Source of the DNA: Clostridia bacterium
GTDB lineage: Bacteria; Bacillota; Clostridia; Oscillospirales; CAG-382
DNA: 56,379 nt
Direction of reading: 5' to 3'
Assembly (NCBI GenBank): GCA_017625615.1
Contig: JAGAKP010000016.1
Span: forward strand, 1-56,379
Every line of letters begins with the position of its first letter. The first letter of the stretch is position 1. The notes under the pieces are model-generated. The model saw only the letters and a program-made list of their open reading frames with translations, did not search any database and was not told the origin of the DNA. Both the position numbers and the translations under genes were made by a program. This document shows, in pieces, positions 24,747-31,859 of this stretch.

Positions 24747-25621
24747 TACGCCTTTGCCTCCTTGATAAGCTTTAATATTTCGTCCTTGGTATAAGTGTAT
24801 TTTCTTCCGCAGAACTGGCAGGTCATCTCCGTCTGCTCGTCGCTTTCGTAAATGTCCGTAAGCTCCTTTTTACCGAGAGAGATAAGGGCACGGTCGGTAC
24901 GCTCGCGGGAGCAGTTACATTCGTAGCCGTTCTGAATTTCGTCGAACACGTCGTATTCGATACCCTCCAGGTAAACTGCAAGAATCTCCTCAAGAGTTTT
25001 TTCCGCCAGCATTTTGGTTATGGGAGGAGCGGAGGACGCGTTCTTTTCAAGCTGCTCGGTAACTGCAGGGTCTGCAAAGGGTAAAAGCTGTATAAGTGCA
25101 CCGCCCGAATAAGCACAGGTACGGTCACGGTCAACGAGGACGCCGAGAGCGCACACGGTAGGTACCTGCTCACTGTTTGCGTAATAGGATGCGATATCCT
25201 CGGCAACCTCACCGCTTACGATATTTGCTATACCAACGTAAGGCTCCTCGCCGCCGGTATCGCGGAGGACGTACATAAGTCCCTTGCCGATACAGCAGCC
25301 CACGTTAAGCTTTCCGTCGGGACGGAGCGGCAGGTCGCACGCGGGGTTCTGAATAAAGCCGCGTACGTTTCCCTTCCAATCTGAGGAAGCGACCACGCTT
25401 CCGCCTTCGCCGTCACCCTTGAAGCGGACGGTGAGCATATCCTCCTCTTCGCCGAGGAACGTGCCCATCATAGAGCAGGCGGTAAGAACTCTGCCCAGCG
25501 CCGCGGAGGCGGTAGGCTCGGTACCGTGTATTTTTATCGCTTCGTTAACTGTATCGCGGGTATCGGCTATAAGCGCACGTGCGGAGCCGTCCCGTGTGAT
25601 GGCGCGTATTACTCTGCTCAT
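24746..25621 (-). CDS. hslO: Hsp33 redox-regulated chaperone
   Basis: 291 aa. Hsp33 is a cytosolic holdase switched on when its C-terminal zinc site is oxidised. The zinc cysteines are C235 and C237 (ECNCSRER) and C268 and C271 (TCQFCGRKY), the standard CxC...CxxC arrangement. The N-terminal core includes LGRVLTACSMMGTFLG, FKGDGEGGSVVASSD, RGFIQNPACDLPLRPDGKLN and GCIGKGLMYVLRD. It overlaps iscU by 4 nt (ATGA) and the M24 gene by one base. This places a thiol-stress sensor in the Fe-S assembly operon. Confidence 0.96.
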   Translation of the reverse strand: MSRVIRAITRDGSARALIADTRDTVNEAIKIHGTEPTASAALGRVLTACSMMGTFLGEEEDMLTVRFKGDGEGGSVVASSDWKGNVRGFIQNPACDLPLRPDGKLNVGCCIGKGLMYVLRDTGGEEPYVGIANIVSGEVAEDIASYYANSEQVPTVCALGVLVDRDRTCAYSGGALIQLLPFADPAVTEQLEKNASSAPPITKMLAEKTLEEILAVYLEGIEYDVFDEIQNGYECNCSRERTDRALISLGKKELTDIYESDEQTEMTCQFCGRKYTYTKDEILKLIKEAKA

Positions 25622-26073
25622 TCTTCGTCACCGCCGCAATGCTCATCGTGAAGATGGCAGCAGGAGCAATTACCGCTGCAGCCGGGAATCTCCTTTTCGA
25701 TACCCTTGCGCTGATAATAATCGGCAACTGCGGCGCGTACGGCTTCCTCTGCCAATACGGAGCAGTGTACCTTTACGGGAGGCAGACCGTCAAGCGCCTC
25801 TACGACAGCCTTGTTGGAAAGCTGTAAAGCATCGTCAACGCTTTTGCCCTTGATAAGCTCGGTAGCCATAGAGCTGGTAGCGATAGCGGAAGCACAGCCG
25901 TAGGTATTGAACTTAACGTCGGTGATGATACCGTTATCGTCGACCTTAAGATATATCTTCATTATATCTCCGCATTTTGCGTTGCCAACCTCGCCTACAC
26001 CGTCAGCATCCTCGATCTTGCCAACGTTGCGGGGGTTCTGAAAATGGTCCATTACTTTTTCGCTGTATATCAT
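25618..26073 (-). CDS. IscU/NifU-like Fe-S cluster scaffold
   Basis: 151 aa. The three cluster ligands are C34 (GNAKCGDIMK), C60 (NTYGCASAIA) and C104 (VHCSVLAEEA); the usual Asp follows C34. The family assembles [2Fe-2S]/[4Fe-4S] clusters on the scaffold from sulfur given by the desulfurase, here encoded 3 nt upstream. An unusual C-terminal tail (residues 130-151) adds five cysteines (132, 136, 138, 139, 146) and three histidines (140, 142, 145), a possible extra metal site. It overlaps hslO by 4 nt. Confidence 0.95.
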   Translation of the reverse strand: MIYSEKVMDHFQNPRNVGKIEDADGVGEVGNAKCGDIMKIYLKVDDNGIITDVKFNTYGCASAIATSSMATELIKGKSVDDALQLSNKAVVEALDGLPPVKVHCSVLAEEAVRAAVADYYQRKGIEKEIPGCSGNCSCCHLHDEHCGGDEE

Positions 26074-26076
26074 TTT

Positions 26077-27252
26077 TTATTTCTCCTCTTTAACTATCTT
26101 TTCCCAAACGGGTGACATTTCTCTTAAATATTTTACGATGCCGGGAACTACTTCAAGCACGTAGTCGACCTCTTCCTCGGTGGTATGCTCGGACAAAGAC
26201 AGACGAAGTGAGCCGTGGGCTATTTCGTGGATAAGTCCTATTGCCAGTAAAACGTGGCTGGGGTCAAGAGAGCCCGAAGTGCAGGCGCTTCCGCTGGATG
26301 CGCAGATTCCCTTTGCATCAAGCCAGAGGAGGAGGGATTCGCCCTCGATACCCTCAAAGCATACCGACACGTTGTTGGGAACACGGTTTTCTCTGCCGCC
26401 GTTGAGACGGGTACGCTCCACAGCGGTAAGTCCGTTTATGAGCTTGTCTCTTAAGGGAACTATTTTCGCGGTGTTTTTTTCCATATTCTCAATAGCTTCC
26501 GTTAAAGCCGCCGCCATACCGCAGATGGAGGGAAGGTTTTCCGTTCCCGCGCGGCGTCCGCTTTCCTGCGCGCCGCCGTTTATGAGGTTGGGAAGTCTTA
26601 TACCCTTGCGGACGTAAAGTGCGCCGACACCCTTGGGACCGTGGAACTTGTGACCCGAAAGGGAGAGCATATCTATATTCATTTCCTTTACGTTTACGGG
26701 AATATGTCCTACCGCCTGAACCGCGTCGGTATGGAACAGCACGCCCTTACTGCGGCAGACTGCGCCGATTTCGGAAACGGGCTGAATTGTGCCGATCTCG
26801 TTGTTCGCCATCATAACGGTAACGAGTGCGGTGTTTTCGGTTATAGCGTTTTCTACCTGCTCGGCGGTGACGTAGCCCTCTGCCGAAACGGGAAGAAGTA
26901 TTACCTTAAAGCCCTCCTTCTCGAGAGCGTTAAGGGTGTGAAGCACGGCGTGATGCTCGATAGCGGTGGAAATAATTTCGTTTTTACCCTTTTTCTGCAT
27001 TAACTTGGCTGCGCCGATTATAGCCCAGTTGTCGCTTTCGCTTCCGCCGGAGGTAAAGAATATTTCGTTTTTTTCTGCGCCCAAGGCAGAAGCAACGTCT
27101 GCTCTGGCTTTATCAAGTAAAAAGAAGGCTTCCCTGCCTGCGCCGTGAAGAGAGGAGGGGTTTCCGTAAACCTCCCACGCCTGCTGTACCGCTTGCATTG
27201 CCGCAGGCGATATGGCAGTGGTAGCCGCATTGTCCATATATATACGTTTCAT
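26077..27252 (-). CDS. iscS: cysteine desulfurase IscS/NifS
   Basis: 391 aa. This PLP enzyme takes sulfur from cysteine for Fe-S clusters and thio-tRNA (MnmA at the left edge is a possible client). Motifs: YMDNAATTAISP at the N-terminus, FTSGGSESDN near 66, TAIEHHAVLH with the PLP-stacking His, FHTDAVQAVGH, the PLP lysine K202 in LSGHKFHGPKGVG, and the persulfide-forming C324 in SSGSACTSGS. The loop around C324 is of the longer, NifS/IscS (group I) type. It is the first gene of its operon, preceded by a strong promoter and a perfect dyad. Confidence 0.96.
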   Translation of the reverse strand: MKRIYMDNAATTAISPAAMQAVQQAWEVYGNPSSLHGAGREAFFLLDKARADVASALGAEKNEIFFTSGGSESDNWAIIGAAKLMQKKGKNEIISTAIEHHAVLHTLNALEKEGFKVILLPVSAEGYVTAEQVENAITENTALVTVMMANNEIGTIQPVSEIGAVCRSKGVLFHTDAVQAVGHIPVNVKEMNIDMLSLSGHKFHGPKGVGALYVRKGIRLPNLINGGAQESGRRAGTENLPSICGMAAALTEAIENMEKNTAKIVPLRDKLINGLTAVERTRLNGGRENRVPNNVSVCFEGIEGESLLLWLDAKGICASSGSACTSGSLDPSHVLLAIGLIHEIAHGSLRLSLSEHTTEEEVDYVLEVVPGIVKYLREMSPVWEKIVKEEK

Positions 27253-27268
27253 CAGATTTTCTCCTTCC

Positions 27269-27288
27269 GATTAAACGGTCGTTTAATC
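27269..27288. promoter_or_regulatory. perfect 20-bp dyad between iscS promoter and ribosome binding site
   Basis: GATTAAACG and CGTTTAATC (9 bp each) flank a 2-nt centre, lying about +7 to +26 of the predicted iscS transcript and 5 nt before its Shine-Dalgarno sequence. The length and symmetry suggest a dimeric repressor site, reminiscent of TetR-family operators. The divergent ArsR protein is an alternative candidate. An RNA hairpin hiding the ribosome binding site is also possible. Confidence 0.6.
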
Positions 27289-27301
27289 TTTACTCGATAT
27301 T

Positions 27302-27329
27302 ATTATACCCAGTAAAATGGGAAAGTCAA
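27302..27329 (-). promoter_or_regulatory. sigma-A promoter of iscS
   Basis: On the minus strand TTGACT (27329-27324) and TATAAT (27307-27302) are 16 nt apart, about 50 nt from the iscS start. Confidence 0.7.
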
Positions 27330-27338
27330 GTACTTTTG

Positions 27339-27367
27339 TTGACATTTGGCATAATTACAGTTATAAT
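27339..27367 (+). promoter_or_regulatory. consensus sigma-A promoter of arsR-type gene
   Basis: TTGACA and TATAAT separated by exactly 17 nt, ending 23 nt before the start codon at 27391. It is a full consensus match and is back to back with the iscS promoter (9 nt between the two -35 boxes). Confidence 0.85.
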
Positions 27368-27390
27368 AATATTGAAAGGACGTTGTTTTT

Positions 27391-27702
27391 ATGGAAAAGG
27401 ACACATTCGTTACCGCGGCGGACAGCTTTAAGCTGTTATCCGATCCCACGCGGCTTAAAATATTTCATTATCTGTGCTACGTTGAGGCAAGCGTGCAAAA
27501 CACCGCAGAGGCAGTGGGAATGTCTTCTCCCGCAGTAAGCCACCACCTTAAGCTGCTTAAGGACGCGGGACTTCTGAAGGTACGCAGAAACGGCAGAGAG
27601 GTGCTTTATTTTATATCCGATAACTGCCTTGCAAACGTTATCAAAAACACCATAGACAGCCTGCTCCGCTGCTCCGGCTGCAGCAGAGGAAGCTGTGAAT
27701 GA
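27391..27702 (+). CDS. ArsR/SmtB family winged-helix regulator
   Basis: 103 aa. The HTH reads LSDPTRLKIFHYL then AEAVGMSSPAVSHHLKLLKDAGLL, followed by the wing (KVRRNGREVLYFIS), typical of ArsR/SmtB repressors that release DNA on metal or redox signals. The classic ELCVCDL site in alpha-3 is missing; C29 stands nearby. A C-terminal cluster (C94, C97, C102 in RCSGCSRGSCE) could be the sensor. It diverges from iscS over a 138-nt region, so control of the Fe-S operon, itself, or both is plausible. No transporter or arsenic gene is adjacent. Confidence 0.88.
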   Translation: MEKDTFVTAADSFKLLSDPTRLKIFHYLCYVEASVQNTAEAVGMSSPAVSHHLKLLKDAGLLKVRRNGREVLYFISDNCLANVIKNTIDSLLRCSGCSRGSCE

Positions 27703-27708
27703 GAATCA

Positions 27709-27812
27709 CCCCGAAATAATACACCCCAAGAAAGGTTTTTCGGTACGTAGGGGCGATTCACCAATCGCCCGCAACAGACGGTGCGTTTCACGGAAAAACG
27801 CTTTCTCGGGGG
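27709..27812. repeat. long nested palindromic repeat
   Basis: A roughly 100-nt imperfect hairpin. The outer arms (CCCCAAGAAAGGTTTTTC near 27723-27741 and GGAAAAACGCTTTCTCGGGG near 27792-27812) match the smaller palindromes immediately downstream. The centre holds a different element with its own perfect stem, GGGCGATT and AATCGCCC (27751-27770). It looks as if one repeat sits inside the loop of another. Confidence 0.7.
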
Positions 27813-27899
27813 CCCCGAAATAACACGCCCCAAGAAACCTGACGGTTTCTCGGGGACCCCGAAAAAAACACCCCAAGAAACCTGACGGTTTCTCGGGGA
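27813..27899. repeat. two tandem 43-44-bp palindromic repeat units
   Basis: Units at 27813-27856 and 27857-27899 are nearly identical. Each contains a 12-bp-class stem, CCCCAAGAAACC pairing with GGTTTCTCGGGG around TGAC. A partial third copy starts at 27900. They fill the space between the arsR-type gene and the htrA terminator and may also act as terminators. Confidence 0.85.
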
Positions 27900-27928
27900 C
27901 ACCGAAAAGACAACTCAAATAGTAAAAC

Positions 27929-27956
27929 AAAAAGAGGCTTTGAAAGCCTCTTTTTT
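27929..27956 (-). terminator. terminator of htrA
   Basis: AAAAGAGGCTT pairs with AAGCCTCTTTT across a 3-nt loop, 9 nt after the htrA stop. On the minus strand TTTTTGTTTT follows; runs of six T on the plus strand mean it may work both ways. Confidence 0.85.
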
Positions 27957-27964
27957 GCTGTTAT

Positions 27965-29482
27965 TTATCCTGCTTTATCAAGCTTGAAGGTGAGGGTCTT
28001 ATATTCGCCGCGGTGGTATACCTTGATGGTGACCTGCTGGCCTGCGGAGCATTTTGCAAGCTCGGCGGCGAGATCGTCTCTGTCCTCGAGGACCACGCCG
28101 TTGAATTCGGTGATTATATCGTATATTTCAAGTCCTGCCTCGTAGATGGCGGTACCGGGGGTGACCTCGATAACGTACACGCCCTCGGGTGCGTCCTTGC
28201 TGATATATCTGCCGTATTCGACGCTGTTACGCGCATCGGAAACTGACATAACGGTTATGTGAAGCTTGGGAGAGGTCTTTACGAAATCGGTATCGCTGTA
28301 ATCGGGAAGCTCGCCGTACTTGACGAGTATCTCGAATACCTCGATAGCGTCGGGTATGGGAATACTGAAGCCCAAGCCCTCGTACTCGTTCATAAGCTTG
28401 AGGGTGTTTATGCCGATGACCTGACCGTTCATATTAAAGAGGGGGCCGCCGGAGTTGCCGGGGTTGATGGATGCATCGGTCTGGATAAGAGTCATGGTCT
28501 TTACCACGTTGCCGTAATCGTCGGTACACTCGACCTCACGGGCAAGTCCCGATACCACGCCGGTGGTCATAGTGCCCTTAAGGGTGATATCGTAAGGCGT
28601 ACCTATCGCCACGACGGGCTCGCCGACGGAGACCTTATCCGAATTGCCGAGCTCTGCGGGAACAAGTCCCTTTGCCTCTATGCGGAGAACCGCAAGGTCG
28701 GTTATGGAATCGGAGCCGATAAGGGTAGCATCGTACTCGGTGCCGTCGTAAAACTGAACGGTAATATTATCTGCGTCCTCGATAACGTGATGGTTGGTTG
28801 CGATATATCCGTCCTCGCTGAGCACGAATCCGCTTCCCAGAGTATAGCCCGAGGATTTATCGAAGGTGCAGATAACGGAAACACAGCTTCCCGAGCATTT
28901 TTCATACAGCTCGGTGTATGCGGTAGTGATCTTATCGTAATCCGTAATATTCATATTGAGATCGGGGTTATCCGTGGGAATAAGGCTGGTTTCTCCGTCG
29001 GGCGCGGAAGCATCCTCGTTGCGGGATACCTCTCCTCCGCCTGAGGAGACCTCGTCGGATACCTCGGGAAAAATATCATCGGGGAAAAGCCCGGGAATTT
29101 CAAGATCCTTCAAAAGAAGCACAAGTCCCAGCAGAATGGTAAAGAAAAGAACTGTTCCCGCGGTGACCAATCCGACGATAAGCAGCTTTTTGCCGCGGAA
29201 GCCCTTCTTTTTGTCGGAAGCAGACCAATTATTGGTATATCTTCTCGAAGGGTCGTAGGGCTGCCAGCCGTCATCGTGAGGGGGGATGTAATACTTTTTC
29301 TCCTCTACGGGAGCCACCGTCTCGGGTACGTCCTCCGTAACGGGTGCATTCTCGGCTACGGGTGCTTCCGCTGCGAGTGCATTCTCGGTTACGAGTGCAT
29401 CCTCGGCAGTATTATCGGGTAAATTATTTTCTGCGGTATCGTTATTTTGCTCCGATCCGTACAGTTTTTCGTTTTCGTTCAT
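27965..29482 (-). CDS. HtrA/DegP-type S1C serine protease, membrane anchored
   Basis: 505 aa. A long acidic cytosolic N-terminus (1-90) has short repeats rich in Ala, Glu, Pro and Val (TENALAAEAPVAENAPVTED). It is followed by KKKGFRGKK and one membrane helix (about 100-125), then an acidic linker. The trypsin-like domain has the triad H232 (TNHHVIE), D262 (SITDLAVLRI) and S344 (NPGNSGGPLFN). A C-terminal PDZ domain (about 410-495) contains GVYVIEVTPGTAIYEAGLE and IITEFNGV. HtrA degrades or refolds damaged proteins outside the membrane. It lies 60 nt after a histidine kinase gene, so both may be one envelope-stress unit. Confidence 0.95.
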   Translation of the reverse strand: MNENEKLYGSEQNNDTAENNLPDNTAEDALVTENALAAEAPVAENAPVTEDVPETVAPVEEKKYYIPPHDDGWQPYDPSRRYTNNWSASDKKKGFRGKKLLIVGLVTAGTVLFFTILLGLVLLLKDLEIPGLFPDDIFPEVSDEVSSGGGEVSRNEDASAPDGETSLIPTDNPDLNMNITDYDKITTAYTELYEKCSGSCVSVICTFDKSSGYTLGSGFVLSEDGYIATNHHVIEDADNITVQFYDGTEYDATLIGSDSITDLAVLRIEAKGLVPAELGNSDKVSVGEPVVAIGTPYDITLKGTMTTGVVSGLAREVECTDDYGNVVKTMTLIQTDASINPGNSGGPLFNMNGQVIGINTLKLMNEYEGLGFSIPIPDAIEVFEILVKYGELPDYSDTDFVKTSPKLHITVMSVSDARNSVEYGRYISKDAPEGVYVIEVTPGTAIYEAGLEIYDIITEFNGVVLEDRDDLAAELAKCSAGQQVTIKVYHRGEYKTLTFKLDKAG

Positions 29483-29542
29483 TAAAGGTCTACCTCCTTG
29501 TCAGGGAATTTATACAATATGTAACTTAAATCTTGCTTAATT

Positions 29543-30988
29543 TCAGCTTTTGATGCCTGCGGTGGCAATAGTCTGGGGTGCCAAGGGAAGAGTGAAGCGG
29601 AAGCAGGTGAACTGTCCCTCCTCGGAGGTCACGTGGATGCTTTCTCCGTGGGAAGCAAGGTTCGTTTTTACTATATACAAGCCGAGTCCCATTCCGTTTT
29701 TATCAAGTCCGCGGCTACGGTCGCTTTTATAAAAGCGCTCGAACAGCAGAGGAAGCTCCTCCTTGGGGATTCCCTCTCCCGTATTGCGTATTTCAAAGAA
29801 AGCCTTTTTGCCCTCTTTTCCCATATTGACGGATAAGGTGCCGCCCACGTTACAGAATTTAACCGCGTTTTCCGTAAGGTTGTATACTACCTGATGGATA
29901 AGGTCGCTGTCCGCCATAACGAACACGTCCTCATCGCAGTTGAACTCTATTTCAAGTCTTTTTTCGTCGATACGGCTCTCAAGTCCGATTATTGCCTGAC
30001 GGGCTTTTTCCGTAAGGTTAAAGCGGACGGGGTTTACGTTTCTGCCCGCGCGGGACATTTCAAGCAACGAAGAAACCAAGCGGGAAAGACGGTGTGTTTC
30101 CGACGAGATTATCTCGAGATAATGCTGTTGGTTCTCGGGCGGGATGGTGCCGTCCAGAATACCGTCCACAAAGCCTGCAATAGTGGTCATGGGGGTGCGG
30201 AGATCGTGGGAAACGTTTGCTATAAAGGTGTTTCTGTTTTCCTCGGTCTTGCTTAACGAATCCGCCATATTGTTTATCGCGCGGGAAAGTGTGGTTATCT
30301 CGTCCTGTCCCGTAACGGGAATACGCTCGGTAAAATCGCCCATTGCGTACTGTGCCGCGGCGTGGGACGCCTTTTTGATGGGAGCGGTAATACGCTCGGA
30401 TACTATATAAACTCCGATGAGTATTGCAAGAAATACCCAAAGGGATATTGCCACGAACAGCTTTATGACTCGGGAAACGAAGCCCGCATCGGTAATATTA
30501 TCGGTAGTGACGAGGATAATGCCCTCTGCGGTGCCGTGGTTGCCTACGACGATATAAAAATAGTTAAGCGCCTTTTCATCAAGCATACCGTCAAGGTCGG
30601 AAATGGTATACTTGCTTCCGCCGCCGAGAATATCCGCAGTAATAGCCGAAGAAAGGGTATGCGCCGTATCGGTGCCCACCAGAAAGCTTCCGTCACAGTC
30701 AAACACGAGTATATCCGAGGTGGTCATCTGAGCCATACCCGTAAGATTTTCCTTGAGCTCGTTTTTATAAGAAGCCACTATATCGGAAAGGGAGCTTTTT
30801 CCCGTAACCTCGGAAAGCGTTTTTATATTGGTGGCAACGCTGTGTGCGGTGCGCTGCATAAGTGCGTCGCGCGTATCCATTGAGTTACCCGTAAGAACTG
30901 CGGAAAGAATGATACCGAGCAATATAAAGCTTACGAAGATTATTGCGGCAACCGCCGACAAATAACGGGTAAATATGCTTTTGAACAT
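29543..30988 (-). CDS. membrane sensor histidine kinase
   Basis: 481 aa. Two membrane helices (about 10-32 and 175-196) bracket an extracytoplasmic sensor region. HAMP follows (ERITAPIKKASHAAAQYAMGD). HisKA has the phosphorylated H261 in ANVSHDLRTPMTTIAG, and HATPase_c the N box (HQVVYNLTENAVKF), the G1 (EIRNTGEGIPKE) and G2 (GMGLGLYIVKTNLASHGE) boxes. No response regulator gene lies next to it within the window, which is unusual for this subfamily. It precedes htrA by 60 nt and has its own promoter. Confidence 0.94.
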   Translation of the reverse strand: MFKSIFTRYLSAVAAIIFVSFILLGIILSAVLTGNSMDTRDALMQRTAHSVATNIKTLSEVTGKSSLSDIVASYKNELKENLTGMAQMTTSDILVFDCDGSFLVGTDTAHTLSSAITADILGGGSKYTISDLDGMLDEKALNYFYIVVGNHGTAEGIILVTTDNITDAGFVSRVIKLFVAISLWVFLAILIGVYIVSERITAPIKKASHAAAQYAMGDFTERIPVTGQDEITTLSRAINNMADSLSKTEENRNTFIANVSHDLRTPMTTIAGFVDGILDGTIPPENQQHYLEIISSETHRLSRLVSSLLEMSRAGRNVNPVRFNLTEKARQAIIGLESRIDEKRLEIEFNCDEDVFVMADSDLIHQVVYNLTENAVKFCNVGGTLSVNMGKEGKKAFFEIRNTGEGIPKEELPLLFERFYKSDRSRGLDKNGMGLGLYIVKTNLASHGESIHVTSEEGQFTCFRFTLPLAPQTIATAGIKS

Positions 30989-31022
30989 AGGTATCTCACT
31001 CCCTCGGGCTGTATTCCTTTAT

Positions 31023-31051
31023 ATTGTACCACACATAAAGTGAAAATGCAA
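31023..31051 (-). promoter_or_regulatory. sigma-A-like promoter of the histidine kinase gene
   Basis: On the minus strand TTGCAT (31051-31046) and TACAAT (31028-31023) are 17 nt apart, about 35 nt upstream of the kinase start. Confidence 0.65.
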
Positions 31052-31151
31052 ATACTAATGTTGTAAACTATTTGTGACGAAAAAAGCTTGCCCGAAAGCG
31101 CGGTTCTCATAAGAAAGTTTGATTGTATTTGCTTTGCTGTAAACAAATATA

Positions 31152-31177
31152 AACGCCGACAGATTCTTTGTCGGCGT
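31152..31177 (-). terminator. hairpin after the small membrane protein gene
   Basis: AACGCCGACA and TGTCGGCGTT form a perfect 10-bp stem, 5 nt after the stop of the gene at 31183-31533. The following T-tract on the minus strand is weak (TATATTTGTTT), so termination is probable rather than certain. Confidence 0.65.
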
Positions 31178-31182
31178 TCATA

Positions 31183-31533
31183 TTATTCATTTTTTAATAA
31201 GACGCGAATCAAATTCATAACAAAAGCAATTATAAAGGTTGAAATCCCCACAATTTCGGAAACCAAAGCGACAACGTACTTTCCGTGCGAAACCTCTGTC
31301 CAATGTCCGTGGGTTACTAAATAATAATGACCCGCTTGATATAATTCATACTCAGTTTCTGCATCATTGAATGCACTTCCACCAAATAAAAGGGTTATAA
31401 AGAAGAAAAATTGGAATGGGATAGACAGCAAACACACTAACAAATCAAACGTTTTTTTTGATTTAATGCTTTGTATAATGCCTTTGATAGTAAAAAAGAA
31501 TACCAAAGCAATAATTAAATATCCTAAATACAC
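31183..31533 (-). CDS. small hydrophobic membrane protein (unknown)
   Basis: 116 aa starting with GTG at 31533, 8 nt from AAAGGAG. Three membrane segments are likely (about 3-22, 28-50 and 88-110), with a polar loop containing DAETEYELYQAGHYYLVTHG between the second and third. I do not recognise a family. The gene is clearly more AT-rich than its neighbours and is flanked downstream by a terminator and upstream by a repeat-filled gap, so it may be an acquired single-gene insert. Confidence 0.6.
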   Translation of the reverse strand: MYLGYLIIALVFFFTIKGIIQSIKSKKTFDLLVCLLSIPFQFFFFITLLFGGSAFNDAETEYELYQAGHYYLVTHGHWTEVSHGKYVVALVSEIVGISTFIIAFVMNLIRVLLKNE

Positions 31534-31639
31534 AATAGATTCTCCTTTACTATAAAATTACCATCAACAAACAGGTTTTATCGCGCCGGTTTCGCCTTTG
31601 TATTATAGGTGTAGGGCAAAACCCATACCCCTTATTTTT

Positions 31640-31667
31640 GTAGGGCGGGGGCTTGCTCCCGCCCTAC
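31640..31667. repeat. palindromic repeat in the 31534-31859 gap
   Basis: GTAGGGCGGG and CCCGCCCTAC form a perfect 10-bp stem around an 8-nt loop. It resembles the GTAGGGGCGATT element nested in the 27.7-kb repeat. The gap 31534-31859 (326 nt) has no plausible gene; it holds this element, the hairpin at 31682-31730 and the tandem repeat at 31780-31858. Confidence 0.7.
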
Positions 31668-31681
31668 GCTGGTACCATTAT

Positions 31682-31730
31682 AACACAAATCGGCAGAGAA
31701 AACAAGTTCTCTGCCGAAATCTTTGTGTTT
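31682..31730. repeat. extended hairpin
   Basis: CGGCAGAGAA (31691-31700) pairs perfectly with TTCTCTGCCG (31707-31716) around a 6-nt loop. An outer AACACAAA/TTTGTGTT pair extends the stem with a short bulge. Role unknown; possibly a small dispersed element or a relic terminator. Confidence 0.6.
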
Positions 31731-31779
31731 GCCAATTCTCCGCTAAGAATGCAGAGAGAAGAGCAAGCTTTTTGTTGTT

Positions 31780-31858
31780 GGGGTCCCCACGAAGCCGTAA
31801 GGCTTCGCGGGGTGATTGTCGGGGTCCCCACAAAGCCGTAAGGCTTCGCGGGGTGATT
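31780..31858. repeat. two tandem 38-bp palindromic units
   Basis: Units 31780-31817 and 31821-31858 differ by one base and are separated by GTC. Each folds by CCCCACGAAGCC pairing with GGCTTCGCGGGG around GTAA. The second ends one base from the stop codon of the large lipoprotein gene, so the pair probably acts as its terminator. Same architecture as the 27.8-kb repeats. Confidence 0.85.
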
Positions 31859-31859
31859 T

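Noticed and set aside
23652..24794. 380-codon open frame antisense to the M24 peptidase gene
   Set aside because: The opposite strand encodes clear metal-binding peptidase motifs; this frame has none.
27813..27899. Tandem palindromes considered as a CRISPR array
   Set aside because: There are only two units, directly adjacent without unique spacers, and no cas genes.
31534..31859. Small genes in the 326-nt gap
   Set aside because: Short frames exist but none has a ribosome binding site or recognisable product, and they follow palindromic repeats.
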